Origin: Hahella sp. HNIBRBA332
GTDB lineage: Bacteria; Pseudomonadota; Gammaproteobacteria; Pseudomonadales; Oleiphilaceae
NCBI RefSeq assembly: GCF_030719035.1
Contig: NZ_CP132203.1
Coordinates: 1,922,001-1,986,000 of the forward strand
Length of the DNA stretch: 64,000 nucleotides
Direction of reading: 5' to 3'
The translations under genes and the position numbers were made by a program. The notes under the pieces are model-generated. The model saw nothing but the letters and a program-made list of their open reading frames with translations, searched no databases and had not been told where the DNA came from. This document shows, piece after piece, positions 26,821-35,313 of this stretch (the first letter of the stretch is position 1; each line of letters starts with the position of its first letter).

Positions 26821-27459
26821 ATGGGTGTGCACTGCTGCCATAACGAACATGAAGAAAAGCCAAAAGTTGATGGGCGTTACCGCAAAATTCTATTTTGGGC
26901 GCTGTTGATTAACGGAGCCATGTTTGCGGTGGAATTGCTGTCCGGGTTGCAGGCCGGCTCCGTATCTCTGCTGGCGGACTCGCTTGACTTTCTTGGGGAT
27001 GCGGCCAATTACGGCATCAGTCTTTGGGTATTGGGCATGGGGTTGGCGATGAGGGCGAAGGCGTCTCTGCTGAAGGCGTTTTCCATGGGGGCATTCGGGG
27101 TGTGGGTATTGGGCTCCACTGCCTGGAGCGCCATGGCGGGAACCTTGCCGGAAGCCGTTACTATGGGCGCTATCGGCGCACTGGCCCTGGCCGCCAATCT
27201 GGGCGTGGCGGTCATGTTGTACGCTTATCGCGAAGGTGATAGCAACATGCGCAGTGTATGGCTGTGCACCCGGAACGACGCGTTGGGCAATATCGCCGTT
27301 ATGCTCGCCGCCCTGGGGGTGTTCGGATCAGGAACCGCCTGGCCTGATTTGGTTGTCGCCGGCATCATGGCCTGTCTTGCGTTAAGCGCCGCAGTTCAAG
27401 TGTTACGTCACGCCAGAAAAGAACTGCGTCACGATCACGAGGCTACCGCGGAAGCCTGA
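26821..27459 (+). CDS. Short cation diffusion facilitator (heavy-metal exporter)
   Basis: 212-residue CDF-family inner-membrane protein with six hydrophobic segments. The first metal-site helix carries LLADSLDFLGDAANYG, the second half CTRNDALGNIAVM. The N-terminus has a metal-binding-like CCHNEHEE and the C-terminus HDHE. It is shorter than CzcD (about 300) because it lacks the usual cytoplasmic C-terminal domain. The regulator 102 bases upstream and the operator between them point to export of Cd, Zn or Pb. RBS AAGGAGAACGACG. Confidence 0.85.
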   Translation: MGVHCCHNEHEEKPKVDGRYRKILFWALLINGAMFAVELLSGLQAGSVSLLADSLDFLGDAANYGISLWVLGMGLAMRAKASLLKAFSMGAFGVWVLGSTAWSAMAGTLPEAVTMGAIGALALAANLGVAVMLYAYREGDSNMRSVWLCTRNDALGNIAVMLAALGVFGSGTAWPDLVVAGIMACLALSAAVQVLRHARKELRHDHEATAEA

Positions 27460-27541
27460 AGGCGCCTGGGCGGATGCAACGGCGGACGGTTATAATTCTC
27501 TTTTATCCCCGGCCGCCGACAATGTTTCAGGAGATTCGCCC

Positions 27542-28147
27542 ATGACCAGTAAATTCTTCGCCTACCTTGAACGCCTGCGCTGGATCAAACGTTGGGGGCT
27601 GAAAAGGAATGTGGTGGAAGAGAACGTCATGGAGCATAGCTGGCAGGTGGCCACCATCGCCCATGTGCTGGGGCTGATCAGCAATCGCAAGTTCCATGGC
27701 GATGTCGACCCCAACGCGCTGGCGGTGGCCGCTCTGTATCACGATGTCTCGGAAATCATCACTGGGGACATGCCGAGCCCCATCAAATATCACTCCGACG
27801 CCATCAAGCACGCTTACCACGCCATTGAACGGGAGGCGGAGAAAGAAGTGCTGTCCACGTTGCCGGACGAGCTGCAACAACCTTTTGAGCCCCTGTTACT
27901 GCATGACAAGTTTGACGCCGCCAGCGTGAAGTTCGTCAAGGCCGCTGACCTGATCAGCGCCTATCTCAAGTGCCAGATGGAAGTGGCCGCCGGCAACAAA
28001 GAATTCGACGACGCTAAAGCGGATGTGGAGGCGCGCATCCGCGCGCTGCAGATGCCCGAGGTGGAATATTTCATGGCGACCTTTGTGGACAGTTATCTGC
28101 TGACGCTGGACGAGTTGCTGAAACATCACGACCCGACGCGAGACTGA
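27542..28147 (+). CDS. yfbR: 5'-deoxynucleotidase YfbR
   Basis: 201 residues, the usual length. HD-domain phosphohydrolase that removes phosphate from deoxynucleoside 5'-monophosphates. The metal-binding residues are readable: H in MEHSWQVA, HD in ALYHDVSEI, and a later D in VKAADLISAY. The segment GDMPSPIKY is characteristic of the YfbR group. RBS CAGGAGATTCGCCC before the ATG. A single gene, convergent with the EamA transporter downstream. Confidence 0.93.
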   Translation: MTSKFFAYLERLRWIKRWGLKRNVVEENVMEHSWQVATIAHVLGLISNRKFHGDVDPNALAVAALYHDVSEIITGDMPSPIKYHSDAIKHAYHAIEREAEKEVLSTLPDELQQPFEPLLLHDKFDAASVKFVKAADLISAYLKCQMEVAAGNKEFDDAKADVEARIRALQMPEVEYFMATFVDSYLLTLDELLKHHDPTRD

Positions 28148-28169
28148 ACTCGTCAACGCTCACCAATAG

Positions 28170-28192
28170 AAAAAGCGCCCCGATGGGGCGCT
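28170..28192 (-). terminator. Intrinsic terminator of the EamA gene
   Basis: Read on the minus strand: AGCGCCCC-ATC-GGGGCGCT followed by five T. It sits 48 bases after the stop of the EamA gene and may also stop yfbR transcripts, though the plus-strand T-run is missing. Confidence 0.8.
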
Positions 28193-28239
28193 ATTCAGTT
28201 GCGAGTGACTTTACGCGTCACGCCTTGATATTGACGTGA

Positions 28240-29139
28240 TCATCTTTCCGCCGCCGCAATCGGCTTCAGCGCCTCAGGCTGCGCTTGGCGCGTCCGGGAG
28301 ATCAGTGTCAACCCCAGCAAAATGGCGCCCATGCCAAGCAAGCTCAGAAGAGACATTTGGTTGCCCAGGAACAGGTAATCCATGGCGGCGGTGACGCCGG
28401 GGACCAAGTAGAAAAGGCTGGTGACATTCACCAAGTTGCCGGCCTGTATGAGACGGTACAGCAGCAACGTGGCGATCACCGAGATGACGACGCCGAGCCA
28501 CAACAGCGCCAGCAAAAAGCGCGGACTGAACTCCACAACGACAGACTCCCAAGGCGAGAACGCCAGACAGAGGAGCAAGGTCGTCGCGTATTGCAGGGGA
28601 AGCACCGACGCAGGCGCTTGCTTGACGCCTTTTTGCAATATCGACCCCGTGGTGATCGAGCCCAGCGCGGCCAGGGCGAATACAACGCCTGTCGTGGAGA
28701 TTTGCGCCAGACCAATACTGTGATACACCACCAGAATCAATCCCGATAACGCCAGGAACAGCCCTGAGAGACGTTGCAACGAAAAGGCGGACTCGGTCGC
28801 CAGCAAGGTCAGAATGGGCTGCACGCCCAACACAGTGGCGAGCACTCCTGGCGTCACGCCATGCTCTAGCGCTTTGAAGTAGCAGATTGAATAACCGCCA
28901 ATCATGAGTAAACCGATCACCGCCACGCGAAGCCGCGTTTCCGGCGCCGGCAGCCACTGGCCTCGACTCAGGCCAATGCTCAGCACCACAATAAAGGCGA
29001 TAGTGAAACGGAGGAGAAGAAAGGCGAAAGCGGAGGCGGACTCCAGACCCATTTTGGAAAAGATAGCCCCGCTGCTCCACAGCAGTACGAAGAGCGCGGT
29101 TGCGCAATAAGACAGTAGCGTCGTTTTGTTTGTAGACAT
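28240..29139 (-). CDS. EamA/DMT-family transporter
   Basis: 299-residue inner-membrane protein with ten predicted helices in two EamA repeats. N-terminal FVLLWSSGAIFSKMGLESA and the conserved LRF segment are typical of the RhaT/YdcZ-like drug/metabolite group. Substrate unknown. It is monocistronic, with its own terminator downstream; no clear ribosome-binding site precedes the ATG at 29139. It is distinct from the cluster exporter at 18162, sharing only the family. Confidence 0.85.
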   Translation of the reverse strand: MSTNKTTLLSYCATALFVLLWSSGAIFSKMGLESASAFAFLLLRFTIAFIVVLSIGLSRGQWLPAPETRLRVAVIGLLMIGGYSICYFKALEHGVTPGVLATVLGVQPILTLLATESAFSLQRLSGLFLALSGLILVVYHSIGLAQISTTGVVFALAALGSITTGSILQKGVKQAPASVLPLQYATTLLLCLAFSPWESVVVEFSPRFLLALLWLGVVISVIATLLLYRLIQAGNLVNVTSLFYLVPGVTAAMDYLFLGNQMSLLSLLGMGAILLGLTLISRTRQAQPEALKPIAAAER

Positions 29140-29517
29140 AATAGATTGCCCGTCGCAGGGAAAAATAAATGCCGGCCACGTCAGCTCTGTGCTGACATCA
29201 GGTGGAAGGCGTGAAGATTATTTCAGTGGAAAGCGGGCGGCGGTGGCGCACCAGCCTGAAGGCGACGGGGTGGGGGAGAGAAGCAAAACATGAAAACGTC
29301 GCGGACGCTAACACAGCCGACATCCAGTTTGAATGTGCGGGCGGTCTTGGCGATGTCCTGAGGTTGGGTCATGTTTGCAAATCGTTGAGTATGATCGAAC
29401 GCTGATCTTACGACCCTGGAAAGAGGGAATCAAGCACCGGATAGCTATCTGATTCAGATTGGGAAATCGCGTGTTCCATGAAGGCGGTTCTTCGAAAAAA
29501 CGCGGGACGCGGCGCAT
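29140..29517. other. Intergenic, no gene seen
   Basis: 378 bases between the EamA start and the protease terminator. A plus-strand open frame (29202-29405) has no recognisable protein features and no ribosome-binding site, so it is not called. Confidence 0.45.
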
Positions 29518-29542
29518 AAAAAAAGCGCCCCGCAGGGCGCTT
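29518..29542 (-). terminator. Intrinsic terminator of the M6 protease gene
   Basis: On the minus strand: AAGCGCCC, 4-base loop, GGGCGCTT, then seven T in total. It lies 22 bases after the protease stop. Confidence 0.85.
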
Positions 29543-29563
29543 AGCGAATAGTCGTAAGGGTGA

Positions 29564-31894
29564 CTATCGGGAAGTGTTTCTCACCAGAACTTTGCCCACT
29601 TTGCCGTCGGCGCTTTGTGACAGCACCAGGACGTTGAGGCCGAATTCCGGAATGTTGCGGCCCGCATCAGGAATCTCGTCGCTCATGTAGTTGAGACGAT
29701 CGATGAAGCGCGGATAGGGGCGACGGTTTTGGTCTTTCAGCGTGGAGCCTACGGAGTCCACATCCGTCAGGTCCAGTTTCAGGCGCTCGGAAGCGATCAC
29801 GTTGAACGCCGCGTCGTGCAACTGGAACTTGGTGGATGCGACACTGCCGTCTTCCCACTTAACCACTCTCTGGTCTGCGTCGACGACGCCCAGGAAGCCT
29901 TCGCCAGGGTGAACGCCCACGTGGTTGTTATCCCAGGAGTCATCCACGAACCAGACTACCAGACCCTGGTTGAAGGACATCAACTGACCGGATACGTTGA
30001 GACGTTCCAGACCGATGTCGACGCCGTTGTGCGTACGCCATTCCATCAGGTAGTAGCGATCGGACAGCGTGAAGCCTTCGTTCGCTGCGAAACCGTCCAG
30101 TGTGAACACTGGCGCGGAATCGGCGTTGTCGCTGGCGACAACCGCACCGTCTACGGACAGAGCGATATCGTCCACGTACAGGCCTGGGTTGAGCGTGCCG
30201 GAGTCAGTGAAGTATTCGATACTGACTTTAACGGTCTGGCCAGCGTAAGCGGACAGATCGAACTCTGCGTTCACCCAACCGTCGGATGCGCCGGTGATGC
30301 CGTTGCCGAGGTTGTTGCCATTGGGATTGGTGTCAGTGGTGATTGTCGCTGGCAGGCTGACTTTGCCGGACGCGCTTTCCACCATCACGTAGCCGTAATC
30401 CCAGTCCGCTTCGATGTCGTACCAGGTTTTGAACGCCAGTTTGGCGGAGGTGGCGGACGTCAGGTTCAGGTCATAGGACATGCTGGTGTGCAGGTCGTTG
30501 GCCTTACCGCCGAAATACGCGTACTGACCGCTGGTTGGCGTTGTGATGACGCGTTTTTTCTTCGGCAGGTCGATGCGGATGACATCGTTGTTAGTCCCTT
30601 TGCTTACCGCTTCGTCCAGCAACAAGACTTCGCCTCTGCGATCCAGCTCATCGATAGACAAGGTGGCGCCGTGCTGCCAGTTGCCGCCCCAGATGCCTTG
30701 CAGCTTCTCTTTGGCGTAAGCGCTGAAGCCGGTCGGTTCAGTGCCTGGAATCTTGCCGGCCCAGGAGCCGCTGGACATGATGGACCAGTAAGAAACCGGC
30801 TCTCCTTTGCCTGTGTATTGGGTGTCGTATTCGTCCGGCAGACCCAGGTCGTGACCGTATTCGTGCGCGCACACGCCCGCTGCGGCGGAGATCGGCTGTA
30901 TGGTGTAGTCATACGCCGCCATCAGGCCGCCCCAGTTGTCGGACTCGGAAGTGGTGCCTTCGATCGGGAAGATCTGGCCCAGGTTCCAGCGGTGCGCCCA
31001 GATAGCGTCTTCGCCCAGTTGTCCGCCGCCGGCTTCTTCACCGACTGCAGAGTGGAACACCATCACGTGGTCGACCAAACCGTCCGGCTCCCAGTAGTCG
31101 CCATCGCCGTCCAGGTCGTAACGGTCTTCGATGTCATAGTCGCTCAGATCCACATTGGGGTCCGCCGCCGCGGCTAAAAGGGCTTCGCGGATCAGTGCGC
31201 GGGCGTCGCCGTCCACGTTGTTGCCGTAAAACGCCGCCGGCTTCTGCGCCATGTACCAGCCCGCCACGTTGCCTTCTACAGAGTAGCTGGCGCCGGACTG
31301 CGCTTCATAATACTGACGCATGGAGATCAGGTTCTCACCATTTGGCCCCTCGTAACCGGAGCCGGAGAACAGCAGGTCCTGAAAATGCTCCCGGTTATAG
31401 TCCTCGTAGTACATCTCAGTTTCGCCGGGTTGGATGGAGTTGTGCGGGAAGTCCGGGAATTCCATCAGGATGGCGAGTACTTTGGCTTTACGGGCGCCTT
31501 CGGTCCACTCTTCCAGTTGCAGGTTATCGGGGAACAGTTTGCGGTTGTCCCGTTCACGCCATCTTTGGTCTCTCAGATGGTTGCCGGTAACGCGGCGAGG
31601 TTCTTCAGCCAGCGCCGCCGCGGTTGCGGAAGTTGTGGCCTGCATGCGGGCGCGTTGCAGTTCGTGGGCTTTGCGGTCTTTCAACCAGTCCTGCAGTTTG
31701 GCGGTGGCTTCTTCCAGCGTAGCGCCTTCAGAGATTTTGCCGCCTGCCTTCAACATTTGAATCAAGCGGCCTTCATTCGCAATGCTGGGGTCGAAGGCGC
31801 CGGCGCCATGTTGATGCGACTGGCTGGCCGCAAATGGCGAGGCGGAGGCGAGCAGCCCGGATATAGCGAGCGACAGTATGCTTCTTTTATGCAT
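29564..31894 (-). CDS. Secreted M6-family metalloprotease (immune inhibitor A-like)
   Basis: 776-residue secreted zinc protease. Signal peptide (MHKRSILSLAISGLLASA, cleavage near FAAS), then an N-terminal propeptide-like region of about 100 residues with EGRLIQMLKAGGKISEG. The catalytic domain holds the zinc motif HEYGHDLGLPDE around residue 343, with the following IMSSGSW Met-turn. The C-terminal half contains a jelly-roll/CUB-like segment as in InhA and Vibrio PrtV, followed by a DUF-like tail. Such enzymes degrade host or matrix proteins. The start is the ATG at 31894 with AAGGA upstream; an upstream in-frame start at 31936 would bury the signal peptide. Monocistronic, with its own terminator. 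Confidence 0.9.
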   Translation of the reverse strand: MHKRSILSLAISGLLASASPFAASQSHQHGAGAFDPSIANEGRLIQMLKAGGKISEGATLEEATAKLQDWLKDRKAHELQRARMQATTSATAAALAEEPRRVTGNHLRDQRWRERDNRKLFPDNLQLEEWTEGARKAKVLAILMEFPDFPHNSIQPGETEMYYEDYNREHFQDLLFSGSGYEGPNGENLISMRQYYEAQSGASYSVEGNVAGWYMAQKPAAFYGNNVDGDARALIREALLAAAADPNVDLSDYDIEDRYDLDGDGDYWEPDGLVDHVMVFHSAVGEEAGGGQLGEDAIWAHRWNLGQIFPIEGTTSESDNWGGLMAAYDYTIQPISAAAGVCAHEYGHDLGLPDEYDTQYTGKGEPVSYWSIMSSGSWAGKIPGTEPTGFSAYAKEKLQGIWGGNWQHGATLSIDELDRRGEVLLLDEAVSKGTNNDVIRIDLPKKKRVITTPTSGQYAYFGGKANDLHTSMSYDLNLTSATSAKLAFKTWYDIEADWDYGYVMVESASGKVSLPATITTDTNPNGNNLGNGITGASDGWVNAEFDLSAYAGQTVKVSIEYFTDSGTLNPGLYVDDIALSVDGAVVASDNADSAPVFTLDGFAANEGFTLSDRYYLMEWRTHNGVDIGLERLNVSGQLMSFNQGLVVWFVDDSWDNNHVGVHPGEGFLGVVDADQRVVKWEDGSVASTKFQLHDAAFNVIASERLKLDLTDVDSVGSTLKDQNRRPYPRFIDRLNYMSDEIPDAGRNIPEFGLNVLVLSQSADGKVGKVLVRNTSR

Positions 31895-32357
31895 GATTAA
31901 TTCCTTTTTATTGATTGCCCTTTTGTGTAAGGCCATATTCGGCCCAAGCGGGGAATGCAGGCAACGGATTGCCGGCGAATCTCAAAATGAGATAAAAAAG
32001 TAGTTCGCCCGGTCAGGCGCGGATGCCGCGCCGGTCGGGTGAACGCCAAGTCCCCGCGACGCCTAGTGAATGTCGGAACGACCGTTGAACAGTCATCGAC
32101 GACGCTCACAAAAGCCATTTGGTTTTATAGTTTCCCTGTCGATCCGATAAGGTGTCTCCTTAGCGGTCAAACATCCCCAATAACGCACATTATTGAGGGA
32201 CGCCGAAGACGTCCTTGTTTCATTAAAAACGGCCCTATAAGCAAGCGCTTACGTGGTCGCGCTAATTAGTAAACCAGAAAAAAATCCACAATATCAGTAC
32301 TTTGGAGAAATAATCTTTATGATGATCGGCGCAGGCTGGGAGCCCGCGCCGCGCGTA
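31895..32357. other. Upstream region of the protease gene
   Basis: 463 bases holding the protease promoter (AT-rich around 32230-32330). At 32328-32350 a hairpin with one mismatch (GGCGCAGGCT/AGCCCGCGCC) follows the small-protein stop and may terminate that operon. Plus-strand frames here lack coding features. Confidence 0.4.
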
Positions 32358-32684
32358 TCAGGAGTTGTTCGGGGAAGGAGCGGGCGCGTATTGCGGTTGA
32401 CCGGAATTGATTCCGGATTTGGTTTTTTCGGTGGCCTTTTTTGACTGCGCGGAAGCATGCGCTTTTTCTCTCAAATATTGCCGCGCAGCTTCCTCTGCTT
32501 CAGCATAAGTGGCGCTTTCAGGAATGGCTCCCTCGTTGCGCAATTTCTTGATGACGCTTTCAATATTGGCTGGCGCTCCGGCTTGCGGCCCGGCGTGATC
32601 TTCATCGCAGGCCAGGGTGGGTGCGGAGACGATCAATAGGGATAGCAGCGCGCTGGTAAAGGTCCTTTTGGATAGTTTCATCAT
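32358..32684 (-). CDS. Small periplasmic protein resembling the M6 protease N-terminal region
   Basis: 108 residues with a signal peptide (MMKLSKRTFTSALLSLLIV, cleavage near TLA). Mature residues about 38-75 (VIKKLRNEGAIPESATYAEA, then REKAH) align with the protease segment LIQMLKAGGKISEGATLEEA...KDRKAH from the adjacent gene: I, L, G, I, AT, EA and KAH-type positions are shared. The tail is Ser/Lys/Pro-rich and disordered. The ATG overlaps the stop of the gene before it (ATGA). A free-standing prodomain could act as a chaperone or inhibitor of the protease; this is inference from similarity seen by eye. Confidence 0.7.
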   Translation of the reverse strand: MMKLSKRTFTSALLSLLIVSAPTLACDEDHAGPQAGAPANIESVIKKLRNEGAIPESATYAEAEEAARQYLREKAHASAQSKKATEKTKSGINSGQPQYAPAPSPNNS

Positions 32685-33226
32685 TCACTTGACTCATTCT
32701 TTTGCTTGTCTGGAGACGATAAGTCTAAGCGTTTTTGTTGCGGCGGCGAAAGGGGCTCTCCCCGCGCTTCTTTGACGAAGTAGGCGCCGCTTTGGCTTTT
32801 TACGCCGTCCGGCGTGAGCGTCCCCCAGTGAGTGATAAGGTCGCCATCCTGCGCACTGCGCTCCAGAGAAAACAATGTTTCTCCTGGCTTATAGACGGTC
32901 ACGCCATAGCTGTTTTTCACTGATCCCCCGGCATGGGAGACAAAATTGATATCGATGCGCGCGCCGGACGTCTCAGCAGCGCAGATCAGGTTTTCCGCGG
33001 TTTGGAAGCCGTTGATCTCCAGATGACAGGGCGTTTCTCCTTTGGCCACGGTCAACAGGTGAATCATGATCATCGGCGTGCCTCCGGCAGTGTTTCCCAG
33101 CTGGGATTCATACCGGTAGCGGCCGTCCCAATTGACGATCAGCGTGGAGTCATCGGAATCTTCGGCGAACGTCGGTAAGACGATGCTGATCAGAAACAGC
33201 GATAAAATACATTGGCGTGCGGTCAT
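32681..33226 (-). CDS. Secreted protein, possible immunity partner of the peptidoglycan hydrolase
   Basis: 181 residues with a clear signal peptide (MTARQCILSLFLISIVLPTFA, cleavage after TFA). The mature part begins with a WDGRYRYESQLGNTAGGTP segment and has two cysteines (PCHLEIN, LICAAE) that could form a disulfide; the tail is charged. It resembles small periplasmic lipocalin-like or DUF5991-like proteins, but I am not certain. It starts 3 bases after the stop of the signal-less muramidase-like gene, as immunity genes do, and is translationally coupled to the next small gene. Confidence 0.65.
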   Translation of the reverse strand: MTARQCILSLFLISIVLPTFAEDSDDSTLIVNWDGRYRYESQLGNTAGGTPMIMIHLLTVAKGETPCHLEINGFQTAENLICAAETSGARIDINFVSHAGGSVKNSYGVTVYKPGETLFSLERSAQDGDLITHWGTLTPDGVKSQSGAYFVKEARGEPLSPPQQKRLDLSSPDKQKNESSE

Positions 33227-33229
33227 AGC

Positions 33230-33985
33230 TCATCCCATATAGCCCGTCGTGAGACCCTTATCGTAAGCGGCGCGGACTTTCAGTGAAATTTCGGCGGGGG
33301 TAATGATACCGTCTTTGTTTTTATCAAAACCACTGTTCTGGGTATAGGTCAGCGTGCCGCGCCGGAACAGCGCCTGGGACGGATTCATACCCACCGCAGC
33401 GGGGTACAGAATCGCGAGGTAGACATCCTCCAGATTCTGCAAACGCCCCTGGTAAGGGCTGAAATACTTCTCTACATACTTCAATTGCTGTACCGCGGAC
33501 ATCCCCTTGAGCGCCTGAACGCTGGTGCCTAACGCTTTGGCGGTGGCGGGCATGAACTGGATCAAACCGATAGCGCCGCTGCCGGCGGCGTTGGTGATGC
33601 GGGGGCTGAACGTTTCGCCGGTTTCAAACGCCATACAGGCCATAAGGTAGTCCGGCGACATATCCATCGCGGCGGCGATTTTAATGACTTTATTGTTGAA
33701 GACGGAGGAGGTGCGGCCGCCCCAGGCGATACGCAAACGCGTGCCTCCCAGAAGCGCGCTCAAGGTGCGTCCGCCCGGGTCGATGCGGCCGTCGGGTTTG
33801 TTCATGCCGACTTTATCCCGCTGAAAACGTTTGATGGCGGAGGCCGTGGCGCCGCCAGCGACGCCGTCCACTACCAGGCGTGAACTGTGGGTTTTGGCGA
33901 AGCGATTGAGGAGTGTCTGCGCGAGGACAACGTCCGCTTTTTTGTTGACGCCGCCGACCCCTACGGATTGTTGAATACTCTGCAT
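33230..33985 (-). CDS. Peptidoglycan-binding/lytic transglycosylase-like protein without signal peptide
   Basis: 251 residues. Residues about 10-80 are a peptidoglycan-binding-type helical domain (VVDGVAGGATASAIKRFQRD, DGRIDPGGRTL). Residues 95-200 are a lysozyme-like/SLT fold with the catalytic-glutamate signature MAFETGETFSP (E121) and NAAGSGAIGLIQFMP. Near 226 a calcium-loop-like DKNKDGIITPAE appears. There is no signal peptide from the ATG at 33985 (AAGGA upstream) or from the ATG at 34006. A cytoplasmic murein hydrolase followed directly by a secreted protein is the arrangement of type VI secretion effector/immunity pairs; no secretion genes are in the window. A phage-derived hydrolase is the alternative. 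Confidence 0.75.
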   Translation of the reverse strand: MQSIQQSVGVGGVNKKADVVLAQTLLNRFAKTHSSRLVVDGVAGGATASAIKRFQRDKVGMNKPDGRIDPGGRTLSALLGGTRLRIAWGGRTSSVFNNKVIKIAAAMDMSPDYLMACMAFETGETFSPRITNAAGSGAIGLIQFMPATAKALGTSVQALKGMSAVQQLKYVEKYFSPYQGRLQNLEDVYLAILYPAAVGMNPSQALFRRGTLTYTQNSGFDKNKDGIITPAEISLKVRAAYDKGLTTGYMG

Positions 33986-34264
33986 GTCGATCCTTGAAGT
34001 TAACATGGCAAGGCAGAGTAAAACTTGACCGAAGCGGTAACAACCGGGCGTATGGACTAACTGATCGTCCGATAAGGTTATACCTGTAACCTGTTGATTA
34101 TGATAGATAATGTCACGATTTGTCCCCGTCCTTTTCCAATTGTCCCATTGGCGCTGGGAGCCAGGGCCTGTCTGTGTCAGAGTGTGGGAAGGGCCGAATG
34201 GGCCTCTGACAGGCCGTCGTGAAGCTTGGTTTGCAACCGCCAATGACAAAGCACAGGGAGGCTC

Positions 34265-34462
34265 ATGAAGACGCGTATTTTTCTGATTATTGGCAGTATT
34301 CTGTTGTTGCTTCCCATCATGGCGGAACCTCTGCTGTGGATACAAACACACGCTGGATTTGTGCGGCGCATTGCATTAGTATTCCCGCGTCACTGGGGAG
34401 TAGCCTCTCTTCGCCCTGAAGAGGTTTGCGTCAACACACTTGGCCCACAGGCCATGGCGTAA
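34265..34462 (+). CDS. Candidate small membrane protein overlapping the riboswitch
   Basis: 65 residues starting MKTRIFLIIGSILLLLPIMA, a clear single hydrophobic helix, with AGGGAGG just before the ATG. The second half runs through the 5' half of the Mn2+ aptamer (34389 on), so those codons are constrained by RNA structure. No homology is recognised. It could be a real small membrane protein in the same transcript or a chance frame. Confidence 0.4.
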   Translation: MKTRIFLIIGSILLLLPIMAEPLLWIQTHAGFVRRIALVFPRHWGVASLRPEEVCVNTLGPQAMA

Positions 34463-34493
34463 ACGGTTCCATAACTTGGCAAGACCTTTGACT
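34389..34493 (+). promoter_or_regulatory. yybP-ykoY (Mn2+) riboswitch aptamer
   Basis: GGGGAGTAG (34395-34403) followed by a P2 hairpin (CCTCTCTTC/GAAGAGG), GTCAACA (34430-34436), a GGCC helix, TAAACGGTT, and the closing GGCAAGACC (34478-34486). These are the conserved features of the manganese aptamer. P1 pairs GTCA (34389) with TGAC (34489). It precedes a UPF0016 exporter, a known target of this class. Confidence 0.9.
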
Positions 34494-34553
34494 ATGCCGC
34501 ACCGGTTGGGCCGGGGCGTGGCGTAGTCATATGGTTAAGTCCGGCCCAGGAGA
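34489..34553 (+). promoter_or_regulatory. Translational expression platform of the Mn2+ riboswitch
   Basis: Two competing helices can be drawn. TGACTATGCC (34489-34498) pairs with GGCGTAGTCA (34520-34529) and reuses the P1 3' strand. TGGGCCGG (34507-34514) pairs perfectly with CCGGCCCA (34541-34548), which abuts the AGGAGA Shine-Dalgarno (34548-34553). Mn2+ binding would free the ribosome-binding site; this is read from the pairing, not measured. Confidence 0.65.
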
Positions 34554-34561
34554 TATCCCGA

Positions 34562-35137
34562 ATGCAAGCTTTCCTGATTTCCACCGGCATCGTCGCGCTC
34601 GCAGAGATTGGCGACAAGACCCAATTGCTGGCGTTTATTCTCGCCGCCAAATTCCGCAAGCCGGTTCCCATTATCCTCGGTATTTTCGTGGCCACCATCG
34701 TCAATCACGCCTTCGCTGGCGCGTTGGGCGCGTGGGTCACCTCTCTGGTGACGCCGGAGATACTGCGCTGGGTGCTGGGCGTGTCGTTCATCGCCATGGC
34801 GGGCTGGATGCTGGTTCCTGACAAGTTCGATGAAAGTGAAGCCAGGTTCGCCAAACTGGGCGTATTTGGTACGACGGTCATCGCCTTCTTTCTGGCGGAA
34901 ATGGGCGATAAGACTCAGGTGGCCACCGTAGCGCTGGCGGCGCAATACTCCTCTGTCTTCTGGGTAGTGGCCGGCACGACCTTAGGGATGATGATCGCCA
35001 ATGCGCCCGCCGTACTGCTTGGAGATCGCATCGCCCATCGCATGCCGGTGCGGGTGGTGCATGGTGTGGCGGCATTGATATTTGTCGGGTTAGGCGTTGC
35101 GACCCTGCTGGGCGCTGGCGCCAGTCTGGGCTTCTGA
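34562..35137 (+). CDS. mneA: UPF0016/TMEM165-family manganese exporter
   Basis: 191-residue inner-membrane protein with six hydrophobic segments and the two signature motifs of the family: EIGDKTQLLAF in the first half and EMGDKTQVATV in the second. Bacterial members (MneA, Mnx) export Mn2+; eukaryotic TMEM165/Gdt1 move Mn2+ and Ca2+. The Mn2+ riboswitch directly upstream supports Mn2+ export. RBS AGGAGA 8 bases before the ATG, within the switch's pairing region. The symbol is assigned by family and context. Confidence 0.93.
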   Translation: MQAFLISTGIVALAEIGDKTQLLAFILAAKFRKPVPIILGIFVATIVNHAFAGALGAWVTSLVTPEILRWVLGVSFIAMAGWMLVPDKFDESEARFAKLGVFGTTVIAFFLAEMGDKTQVATVALAAQYSSVFWVVAGTTLGMMIANAPAVLLGDRIAHRMPVRVVHGVAALIFVGLGVATLLGAGASLGF

Positions 35138-35226
35138 GGCGCCTGAAAGCATCAATTTGTGCGCAGGCTCACTCCTTGCTGTGATCCAGGTTGTGAAAAG
35201 CGCGTAAATGAGATTGAATTGCATTC

Positions 35227-35265
35227 CGTGCGGGCTAAAATTTAAACAGTACTGACGCCCGCACG
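35227..35265. repeat. Inverted repeat upstream of the small frame
   Basis: 9-bp perfect arms CGTGCGGGC (35227-35235) and GCCCGCACG (35257-35265) enclose an AT-rich 21 bases, followed at once by a second small dyad (CACGTG/CACGTG). It may be an operator or RNA hairpin. Confidence 0.35.
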
Positions 35266-35313
35266 TGCATTCACGTGCTTCATACTCTGTCTTCATGAAA
35301 TAAGGAATGTTTT

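Noticed and set aside
29202..29405. 67-codon plus-strand frame in the EamA/protease gap
   Set aside because: No ribosome-binding site, no protein features.
29729..31177. Plus-strand frame of 482 codons opposite the M6 protease
   Set aside because: An antisense shadow of the protease gene; composition is low-complexity Val/Gly/Asp-rich and no family is recognised.
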